From Streptomyces ficellus (GTDB lineage: Bacteria > Actinomycetota > Actinomycetes > Streptomycetales > Streptomycetaceae), in contig NZ_JAUEPL010000008.1 of NCBI RefSeq assembly GCF_030406405.1, positions 1 to 64,000 of the forward strand: 64,000 nucleotides of DNA. The letters run 5' to 3'. This document shows, piece by piece, positions 56,067 to 63,215 of this stretch (position 1 is its first letter; each line of letters starts with the position of its first letter). Below the pieces are notes generated by a model. It did not search any database. It was not told the origin of the DNA and saw only the letters and a program-made list of their open reading frames with translations. The position numbers and the translations under genes were made by a program.

Positions 56067-58814
56067 ATGCCCTCCGTACCGGGGGAAACACCATCTGTCG
56101 TCGCGCGACGGGCTGCAATCAGCCAACTCGCGCTCGGCCACGGAATCAAGATCATGCGGCGTGCCCTGCACGATCGCGGGGTCCGGGCCGGGGACCGGGT
56201 CGTCCTCAGTGGCGACAACACCATCGAGTTCCACGCGGCCGTACTGAGTCTGATCGCCTCGGACGTGTCGCTTGTCGTCCTCGACAGGGCGCAGCTCCGC
56301 CGCCCCGGCGGCCTGGCCGGCCTGCGGGCCGGGCACACCGTGCTCCAGGGAGACCTGGTCAAGGAGGTGCCGGGGGCGATCGCGCTGCGCGACCTGTGGG
56401 ACCACGGCCCCGGAACCGTCACCTCCGCCGAGGCGGGCGGCGCTGCAGAACTCCCCGACTTCCGGACCGCTGCCTGGCGCCGGCGCGAAGATGGCCTGAT
56501 TCTGCTGTCCTCCGGGACGACCGGGGCGCCGCGCGCCGTCGTCAAGTCCGGCGGGTCCTTCATCGACAACTGCGTACGCACCGCGGAACGCGTCCAGTAC
56601 ACGCCGGACGACGTCCTGCTGCCGCTGCTGCCGATGACCCATCAGTACGGCCTGTCCGTGGCACTGCTCAGCTGGATCGCCGGCACCGGGCTGCTCGTGG
56701 TGCCGCCCGAGCACCTGTCGGAGGCGCTGCGGCTGGGCAAACGCCACCGGGCCACCGTCGTCGACGCGCCCCCGCGCACCTACCGGGCGATACTGGGCCT
56801 CGCCGCCCGCAACCCCGCGCTGCTTGACGACCTGTCCGCGGTACGGATGTGGTGCGTGGGCGGCGGTCCCCTCGAAGGGCGGCTCGCCGAGAGCTTCCAC
56901 CGGGCCAGCGGCCGTCAGCTGCTCGACGGGTACGGGTCGACCGAGCTGGGCAACGTGGCGCACGCCTGGCCGGACAGGCCCGAGGTGGTCGAGGCCCTGC
57001 CGGGCGTCGAGGTGCGCGTCGTCGACGCGGCGGGAGCACCTGTGCTCCCGGGCAAGGTCGGCGAGCTGCTGGTGCGCACTCCCGACCAGTACGTGGGCGG
57101 CTTGGACGCCGAGGGCCGGACCGTGTTCGCGGAGCGGGGCTGGCAGCACACCGAGGACATAGCCTCGGTCGGCGCCGACGGGAACCTGACCGTGCTGGGC
57201 CGCCGGTCCGCCCTGTCCCGGGGCGGGTTCACTGTCTATCCGGCCGAGGTGCAGCGCCGGCTCACCGACGAGGGCGTGACCAACGTCTGCGCGGTGGTCG
57301 ACGACGCGGAGCGAGGCCAGCGGCTGGTCACCGTCGTCGCGGACCCCGGCCGCAACACGCACGCGCACTGGCGGCGGGAGATCAGCGCGCACCTGGCCGC
57401 GTACGAGACGCCCGACCACGTCTTCGTCGTGGACGAGCTGCCGCTGAACGGTTTCGGCAAGGTGGACGTCGGCCGGGTCCAGAACTTCGCGGAGGCGGCC
57501 ACCGCGCAGCGGCTGAGCGCCCCGCGCCTGCTAGGGGAGCCCTTCAGGTCCGACCGGCGGCTGACCGACACCCTTGCGGCGCTGGCCAGGACCGCGGACT
57601 ACGTACACGCCGAGAAGGAACGTTTCGTCAAGGTACTTGGCGAAATCACCGACCGGCAGGCCGCCGAGATCGAGATCGACGGATTTGTCGCCACCCTGCG
57701 TGGCGCGGCCGCCGAGTACGCGCTGCACCGGCCGCCGAGGGTGCCCGCCTCCTGGGTCTTCATGCCGTCCAACGTGGTGCTCTACTCGTACGCCCTGTAC
57801 CTGCTGGTGCCCGCGCTCTTCACCGAGCGGATCAGCTTCCGCCCCTCGTCGCGGTGCGCGGACGTGACGCTGCGGCTGCACGAGATGCTGGCCCCCGTCC
57901 ACGGCCTGGACGTCACCGCGTTCACCGGCACCCAGGGCGAGTACGCCGACGCCATCCGCGGCAACGCCGGCACGGTCGTCTTCACCGGCCGGTACGAGAA
58001 CGCCGAGGAACTGCGGGTCAGCCTGGGCGACGAGCAGCTCTTCCTCTTCTTCGGCCAGGGCGTCAACCCGTTCATCATCACCGGCAAGGCGGACGTGGAG
58101 AAGGCGGCCGCAGACGGAGCCAGGGTGCGGATGCTCAACTCCGGACAGGACTGCCTGGCCCCGGACCTCTACTTCGTGCAGCGCGCGGTGGCCGAGGAGT
58201 TCCGCGAGGCGCTGTCCCGCCGCGTCGGGGCGCTGAGGTTCGGCGAGATCGGCGACAGCGGCACCGACTACGGCAGCATCCACGACCCGAACGTGCTGCA
58301 GCAGGTCACCCGCTACCTGATCGCCAACCGGCGCCGCATCCACCGCGGTGGCGTCGTCGACGTCACCCGGTCTCACCTCCTGCCGACCGTGCTGGTCTGG
58401 GAGGCGGACGAACCCTTGGACGTGGCCGAGCAGTTCGCACCCGTCTTCAACCTCGTCGTGTACGACGACGAGGCCACGCTGAAGCGGGTGCTGAACACCA
58501 AGCCCTTCCTGGAACGGGCGTTCGGGGCCTCGGTCTACGGTGCGGCCGGCGACCTGGTGGAGTTCCTGCGCGAACGGCACATGGTGAGCGTCGACTCGAC
58601 GCTCATCGAGATCGACAACGGCAACAAACCGTTCGGCGGCAGCGGCGTCCGGGCCGGCTACGCGGCGCAGCACGGACGGCGCTTCCCACAGCCCCTGCTC
58701 ATCTCCAAGGCGGTGGCCGAGTACGGGAACGGCCTGGGGGCCGGAGCCGGGCGGCTGACCACAGCGGCCCGTAAACAACGGAGCGCATCGGTGACCGGCG
58801 GCCGCCGTCGGTGA
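56067..58814 (+). CDS. Fusion of acyl-AMP ligase and aldehyde dehydrogenase-fold reductase
   Basis: A 915-residue two-domain enzyme. Residues 1-480 are an ANL adenylating domain: LLSSGTTGAPRAVVKSG at about 150, LLDGYGSTELGNVA, GWQHTEDIASVGADG, and the late catalytic lysine K465 in LNGFGKVDVG. Residues 500-890 are an ALDH-fold domain with the nucleophile C696 in MLNSGQDCLAPD and NKPFGGSGVRAGYAAQ at the end. The general-base Glu position (normally LELGGKNP) reads LFLFFGQGVNP, so no Glu is there, as in CoA-acylating and acyl-reducing relatives. I infer ATP-dependent activation and NAD(P)H reduction of an acid to an aldehyde; this is analogous to LuxE plus LuxC in one chain. Confidence 0.85.
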   Translation: MPSVPGETPSVVARRAAISQLALGHGIKIMRRALHDRGVRAGDRVVLSGDNTIEFHAAVLSLIASDVSLVVLDRAQLRRPGGLAGLRAGHTVLQGDLVKEVPGAIALRDLWDHGPGTVTSAEAGGAAELPDFRTAAWRRREDGLILLSSGTTGAPRAVVKSGGSFIDNCVRTAERVQYTPDDVLLPLLPMTHQYGLSVALLSWIAGTGLLVVPPEHLSEALRLGKRHRATVVDAPPRTYRAILGLAARNPALLDDLSAVRMWCVGGGPLEGRLAESFHRASGRQLLDGYGSTELGNVAHAWPDRPEVVEALPGVEVRVVDAAGAPVLPGKVGELLVRTPDQYVGGLDAEGRTVFAERGWQHTEDIASVGADGNLTVLGRRSALSRGGFTVYPAEVQRRLTDEGVTNVCAVVDDAERGQRLVTVVADPGRNTHAHWRREISAHLAAYETPDHVFVVDELPLNGFGKVDVGRVQNFAEAATAQRLSAPRLLGEPFRSDRRLTDTLAALARTADYVHAEKERFVKVLGEITDRQAAEIEIDGFVATLRGAAAEYALHRPPRVPASWVFMPSNVVLYSYALYLLVPALFTERISFRPSSRCADVTLRLHEMLAPVHGLDVTAFTGTQGEYADAIRGNAGTVVFTGRYENAEELRVSLGDEQLFLFFGQGVNPFIITGKADVEKAAADGARVRMLNSGQDCLAPDLYFVQRAVAEEFREALSRRVGALRFGEIGDSGTDYGSIHDPNVLQQVTRYLIANRRRIHRGGVVDVTRSHLLPTVLVWEADEPLDVAEQFAPVFNLVVYDDEATLKRVLNTKPFLERAFGASVYGAAGDLVEFLRERHMVSVDSTLIEIDNGNKPFGGSGVRAGYAAQHGRRFPQPLLISKAVAEYGNGLGAGAGRLTTAARKQRSASVTGGRRR

Positions 58815-58828
58815 GAAAGGAAGCAGCA

Positions 58829-60058
58829 ATGGGTTCGTACGTGACCGGCATCGGTGCCGTCACACCGCTGGGCAACACGGTGGCCGAGACGTGGAGTGGC
58901 ATGGTGGAGGGCCGCAGCGGCATCGCGTCCCTCGCCAGCTTCGACCCAGGCAACTGCCCGGTCACCATCGGCGGTGAGATCAAGAACTTCGAGCCGACCG
59001 ACCACATGCCGCGCACCGAGGTGCGCAGGATGGACCCGTACGCGCGGTACGCGGTCGCCGCCGCCCACCAGGCGCTGGAACAGGCGGGCGTGAAGCCCGG
59101 GGCCTGCCCGCCCGAGCGGATCTCCGTCCTGGTCGGCTCCGGGTACGGCACCACCAAGCTGGACGCCGAAGGGGTCCGGGTTTTCGACGCCAAGGGCGCC
59201 AGAGCGGTCCGCCCCCATCTGTCGGCGTACGCGTCGATCGACATCGTGACCGCCTACCTGTCGATGGAACTGGGCGCCATGGGCGAGTCGTTCGCCGTGT
59301 CCGCGGCCTGCGCTTCGGGCACCGTCGTCGTCGGCGAGGCGCACCGTCTCATCGAGCGGGGCGACGCGGACATCGTGGTGGCGATCGGCGCCGAGGACTC
59401 CATGAGCGGCAAGGACCTCGCGCTCACCGCGGCGACCCGCGCGCTGACCGCCAACTACAACGACAACCCCACCGCGGCCAGCCGCCCCTTCGACCGGGGG
59501 CGGGACGGCTTCGTGCTCTCCTCGGGCGCGGGCGCGGTCGTCCTGGAGTCGGCCGAGAGCGTGCGGTGGCGCGGGGCCACGCCCCTGGCGGAGCTCGCGG
59601 GATACGGCGCGGCGAGCGACGCCCACCACATCACCGCACCGCACCCCGAGGGGCTCGGCGCGCGGTTCGCGATGCGACGGGCGCTGGCCGCGGCCCGGGT
59701 CGAGCCAGCCGAGATCGACTACATCAACGCGCACGGCACGAGCACGCAGCTCAACGACCGCACCGAAACCTTCGCCATCCAGGCCGAACTGGGCGAGCGG
59801 GCCCGGCAGATCCCGGTCAGTTCCACCAAGTCGACCACCGGCCACATGATCGGGGCGGCCGGCGCCGTCGAGCTGATCGCTTGCGTCAAGGCCTTGGAGA
59901 CCGGCTGGGCGCCGCCCACGATCAACTGCGACGACCCGGAGTTCCCCGAGATGAACTTCGTCGCGCACCAGGCGCAGGAGCACCGGCTGCGGGTGGTCAT
60001 GTCCAACTCGTTCGGCTTCGGCGGGCACAACGCCGCGCTGGTGGTGAAGGCGTGCTGA
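58829..60058 (+). CDS. fabF: Beta-ketoacyl-ACP synthase (FabF/KAS II type)
   Basis: A 409-residue condensing enzyme with the Cys-His-His triad intact: C161 (SAACASGT), H302 (NAHGTSTQLND) and H339 (TGHMIGAAGA), plus NSFGFGGHNA at the C-terminus. It should catalyse decarboxylative condensation of malonyl-ACP. Start ATG 58829 follows GAAAGGA. It overlaps the next gene by 7 bp. There is no paired chain-length factor, so a fatty-acid-like iterative role is more likely than aromatic polyketide formation. Confidence 0.92.
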   Translation: MGSYVTGIGAVTPLGNTVAETWSGMVEGRSGIASLASFDPGNCPVTIGGEIKNFEPTDHMPRTEVRRMDPYARYAVAAAHQALEQAGVKPGACPPERISVLVGSGYGTTKLDAEGVRVFDAKGARAVRPHLSAYASIDIVTAYLSMELGAMGESFAVSAACASGTVVVGEAHRLIERGDADIVVAIGAEDSMSGKDLALTAATRALTANYNDNPTAASRPFDRGRDGFVLSSGAGAVVLESAESVRWRGATPLAELAGYGAASDAHHITAPHPEGLGARFAMRRALAAARVEPAEIDYINAHGTSTQLNDRTETFAIQAELGERARQIPVSSTKSTTGHMIGAAGAVELIACVKALETGWAPPTINCDDPEFPEMNFVAHQAQEHRLRVVMSNSFGFGGHNAALVVKAC

Positions 60059-60819
60059 GCCCGGCGGGGGCAGACGTTCCCGAAGCCACGGGCTCCGGCG
60101 CGGCAGCGGGTCCCACCGCGCGGAAGGTGATCGTTACCGGCGGTACGCGCGGCATCGGGCGCGAGGTGGTCGACCGGTTCGTCGAGCACGGCGACACGGT
60201 CGTATCGCTCAGCGTCTCCGGTGCGCCGGTCCCCGGTGCCCTGTCGCTGGCCTGCGACGTCGGCGACGCCCAGGACGTGGAGCGGGCGATGGCCACCGCC
60301 GTCGGGGAACTGGGCGGTCTTGACGTCCTTGTGGTGAACGCCGGCATCACCCGGGACAACCTGCTGTCGCGGATGACGGTCGAGGAGTTCACCACCGTCG
60401 TCCAGACCAATCTGATGGGTGCCTTCTACCCCGTGAAGGCGAGCATCCGCCCGCTGCTGCGGTCCCGGCGCGGCCGCGTCATCTTCTGCTCCAGCACCGC
60501 CGCGCTGCTCGGCGGTATCGGCCAGGGCAACTACGCGGCGAGCAAGTCGGGGCTGATCGGGCTCGCCCGTACCCTCGCCCGAGAACTGGCCCGCAAGGGC
60601 ACCACGGTGAACGTGATCCTCCCCGGGCTCGTCGACACGGACATGGGCCGGGAGTTTCCCGAGAAGGTGCGGCAGGAGTTCATCGAGACCGTGCCGCTGC
60701 GGCGTGCCGGGACGGTAACCGAAGTCGGTTCTCTTATCACGTACTTGGCCAGCGAGGAGGCCCGGTACATCACCGGGGCGGTCATTCCGGTCGACGGTGG
60801 GGTGAGCATGGGTGTCTGA
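60052..60819 (+). CDS. fabG: 3-oxoacyl-ACP reductase (FabG-type SDR)
   Basis: A 255-residue short-chain dehydrogenase. The cofactor motif VTGGTRGIGREV (TGxxxGIG), LVVNAGITRDNLLSRM, and catalytic GQGNYAASKSG with Y161 and K165 are intact; ARKGTTVNVILPGLVDTDM is the typical later motif. The start GTG 60052 overlaps the KAS stop codon, and the gene overlaps the enoyl reductase by 8 bp, so KAS-KR-ER form a tight translational unit. Confidence 0.92.
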   Translation: MLSPAGADVPEATGSGAAAGPTARKVIVTGGTRGIGREVVDRFVEHGDTVVSLSVSGAPVPGALSLACDVGDAQDVERAMATAVGELGGLDVLVVNAGITRDNLLSRMTVEEFTTVVQTNLMGAFYPVKASIRPLLRSRRGRVIFCSSTAALLGGIGQGNYAASKSGLIGLARTLARELARKGTTVNVILPGLVDTDMGREFPEKVRQEFIETVPLRRAGTVTEVGSLITYLASEEARYITGAVIPVDGGVSMGV

Positions 60820-61627
60820 GACGACGAACGACAACGGGGCGGGGTCCGTACGCGGGACCGGGGTGGGGAGCGGACTGCTGGCCGGGAAACGGCTGCTGGT
60901 CACCGGCATCCTCACGCCCAACTCGATCGCCTACCACATCGCCGAGCAGGCCCAGTTGGCCGGCGCGCAGGTCATCGCCACCGCGTACGGGCGCGTGTCG
61001 CTGGTCAAACGTGTCTGTGCCCGGCTTCCCGGACCGGTGCCGGTGATCGAGCTCGACGTCGCCAACAGGGAGCACCTGGCCCGGCTGCCCGAGCTGGTGG
61101 CAGCGCACGCGGACGGCCTGGACGGCGTCGTGCACTCCATTGCCTTCGGCCCGCCGGGCTGCTTCGACGAGGACTTCGCCGCCGTGCCCTGGCCGGACGT
61201 GTCCCGTGCGCTGGAGGTGTCGGCGTACTCGCTCGCCTCGCTGACGCACGCCTGCCGGGACCTGCTGGCCCCCGGAGCCTCGGTTCTCGGGCTGGACTTC
61301 GACGGCCAGCGCGCCTGGGAGGGATACAACTGGATGGGCGTCTCCAAGGCGGCCCTGGAGTCGGTGTCCCGTTACCTGGCGCAGCAGTTCGGGCCGCGCA
61401 GCATCCGCGTGAACGTGGTCGCGTCGGGGCCGCTGCGCACCGTCGCCGCCACCTCGATCCCCGGCTTCGACTCGGCCTACTGGGACAAGGGGGCGCCGCT
61501 GGGCTGGGACGACAAGGACGCCGCCGCGGTCGCGCGGACCTGCTGCGCGGTCCTGTCGGACTGGATGCCCGTGACGACGGGGTCCGTCGTGTGGGCGGAC
61601 GGCGGCTACCACATCGCCGGCCCCTGA
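60812..61627 (+). CDS. fabI: Enoyl-ACP reductase (FabI/InhA type)
   Basis: A 271-residue actinobacterial InhA-like SDR: GKRLLVTGILTPNSIAYHIA, VVHSIAFGPP, and the catalytic pair Y172 and K179 in YNWMGVSKAALE, spaced by seven as in InhA (Tyr158/Lys165). It would complete the reductive cycle started by KAS, FabG and the MaoC dehydratase. The start GTG 60812 lies before the previous stop; the next gene begins within 74 bp. Confidence 0.9.
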   Translation: MSETTNDNGAGSVRGTGVGSGLLAGKRLLVTGILTPNSIAYHIAEQAQLAGAQVIATAYGRVSLVKRVCARLPGPVPVIELDVANREHLARLPELVAAHADGLDGVVHSIAFGPPGCFDEDFAAVPWPDVSRALEVSAYSLASLTHACRDLLAPGASVLGLDFDGQRAWEGYNWMGVSKAALESVSRYLAQQFGPRSIRVNVVASGPLRTVAATSIPGFDSAYWDKGAPLGWDDKDAAAVARTCCAVLSDWMPVTTGSVVWADGGYHIAGP

Positions 61628-61700
61628 AATGGCGACCGGTCGCGCGGACTTACCCGATCCCCCGTCGGCGTACAACGAAGTGAGAAGTGAGGAACAACCA

Positions 61701-62276
61701 GTGCCCAGCCCAGCCACCGTGATCCAGGAGAGCCGGGAGCGGCTGCGGGTCGAGCTCGTCGATCCCGAAGGCCGGTCCGTCGGTCACACGACCGTGCACG
61801 AGGCGCACTTCGGCACCGCGGGACTCCTGCACCGCGCGTTCTCCGTCATGCTGGTCAACGAGCGTGCCGAGGTGCTGCTCCAGCGGCGGTCCGCGACCAA
61901 ACGGCGGTTCCCCGGGCTGTGGTCCAACACCTGCTGCGGGCACCCCGCCCCGGGCCAGACGCCGCTGGAAGCGGCACGGGGCCGGCTGGTCGAGGAGCTC
62001 GGCATCCGCGTCGACACCCTGCGGACGGGCGACGCGTTCCGCTACCGGGCCGAGGACCCGGGCACCGGCTACGTCGAGCACGAGTACGACCACGTACTGG
62101 TCGGCGACTACGAGGGCGACCCCCCGGCCGTCGACCCCGCCGAGGTCTCCGAGGTGGCCTGGCGGCCGCTGGAGGACGTCCTGCGCGAGCTGCGCGGGCC
62201 GGGCGCAGCCGCGTTCACCCCGTGGTTCGTACAGGTCGCCGAAGAAACCCACAGGCTGTGCGGGGTGGCGCGCTAG
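61701..62276 (+). CDS. idi: Isopentenyl-diphosphate delta-isomerase, type I
   Basis: Interconverts isopentenyl and dimethylallyl diphosphate with metal. A 191-residue Nudix-fold protein with NERAEVLLQRRSATKRRFPG, SNTCCGHPAPGQTPLEAA (catalytic Cys) and the Glu motif EHEYDHVLVGDY. GTG 61701 is supported by GTGAGGAAC; ATG 61629, immediately after fabI, is the alternative. Housekeeping idi genes are usually not inside such operons, so its presence points to isoprenoid chemistry in this pathway. The next gene abuts its stop. Confidence 0.92.
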   Translation: MPSPATVIQESRERLRVELVDPEGRSVGHTTVHEAHFGTAGLLHRAFSVMLVNERAEVLLQRRSATKRRFPGLWSNTCCGHPAPGQTPLEAARGRLVEELGIRVDTLRTGDAFRYRAEDPGTGYVEHEYDHVLVGDYEGDPPAVDPAEVSEVAWRPLEDVLRELRGPGAAAFTPWFVQVAEETHRLCGVAR

Positions 62277-63215
62277 ATGCGGCACGCACTCCTCGGCGGG
62301 CTACTGGAGCCCGCCCGCGTACCCGCCCTGGCCCTCCTGGCCCAGGGCCGGGCCAAGGGCGCCACCGGCCCCGCCTGGCAGGAGCCGCATACCTCGCTGG
62401 CCGCCGACATCAAGGGCGCCAAGGTCTACCGCTCGCTCGCGCCGGCGTTCCGCGCGCTCGGCTACGATGACGCCGACCGAGTCCTGGTTGCACCGCTGTT
62501 CCACCACCTGTGGGCGGTCGTCTACGAGGCGGACTGGGCGTACGAGGCCCACCAGCTCGCCGGAGCGCAGAAGCCCGGACGGCAGTGGCTGCAGCAGTTC
62601 CGGCTGGTGCTTGAGGGGCTGGAACTGTTCGACGGCACGGTCCACGACCGGCTTGAGGAACTGGCCGACTACTTCGAGCTGGAGACCCGGCTCCTCGCCT
62701 CCGCCGACACCTTCGACAAGGACGACCTGGCGCGTGCGGTCCGGCTGCGGTGTTCCGACCTCAAGGCGTTCCTGGGCGTGGCCGCCGCTCTGACGGGCCG
62801 CCCCTGGGCGCGTGAACTGAGCACGCTGCTGTCCCCCTTGATGTCGTTCATCGATCTGGAGGACGACCTCAGGAGCACCGGTGAGGACGCCGCGGACGGC
62901 TCCTTCAACACGTACAACTTCGCGGTCCGGCGCTGGGGCGAGTCCGAGGGCAGGAGCTGGCTGGACGAGATGGGCAGCACCCTGATGTACGAGACGGTGG
63001 GGGCTCTGTCCCAGGTGTCGCCGCGCACCCTCCAGGCGATGCGGGTGGTGCTGGGGCGGCCAGGCTCGGACCTCGCGGCCCGCCGGCTGCGGCTGGAGGC
63101 GAACCGGCCCCGCCGCATGGTCCTGAGCGGTCTCCAGCGCACGCTGCTCGACGGAACGCCCCGCCCCTTCGGACCGCACTGGCAATTCCTCGACACTTCT
63201 GGCGGTAACGCATGA
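62277..63215 (+). CDS. Probable isoprenoid synthase-like protein
   Basis: A 312-residue, mostly helical soluble protein encoded directly after idi. I do not firmly recognise it. Its region from F191, SFIDLEDDLRSTGEDAADGS, resembles the second Asp-rich site of trans-isoprenyl diphosphate and squalene/phytoene synthases (DDxxD and the DxGED pattern). A clear first Asp-rich motif is missing; YEADWAYEAHQ near residue 85 is the nearest candidate. The context next to idi supports an isoprenoid-binding or prenyl-transferring role, perhaps with altered catalysis. ATG 62277 follows the idi stop codon directly; it overlaps the next gene by 4 bp. Confidence 0.45.
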   Translation: MRHALLGGLLEPARVPALALLAQGRAKGATGPAWQEPHTSLAADIKGAKVYRSLAPAFRALGYDDADRVLVAPLFHHLWAVVYEADWAYEAHQLAGAQKPGRQWLQQFRLVLEGLELFDGTVHDRLEELADYFELETRLLASADTFDKDDLARAVRLRCSDLKAFLGVAAALTGRPWARELSTLLSPLMSFIDLEDDLRSTGEDAADGSFNTYNFAVRRWGESEGRSWLDEMGSTLMYETVGALSQVSPRTLQAMRVVLGRPGSDLAARRLRLEANRPRRMVLSGLQRTLLDGTPRPFGPHWQFLDTSGGNA

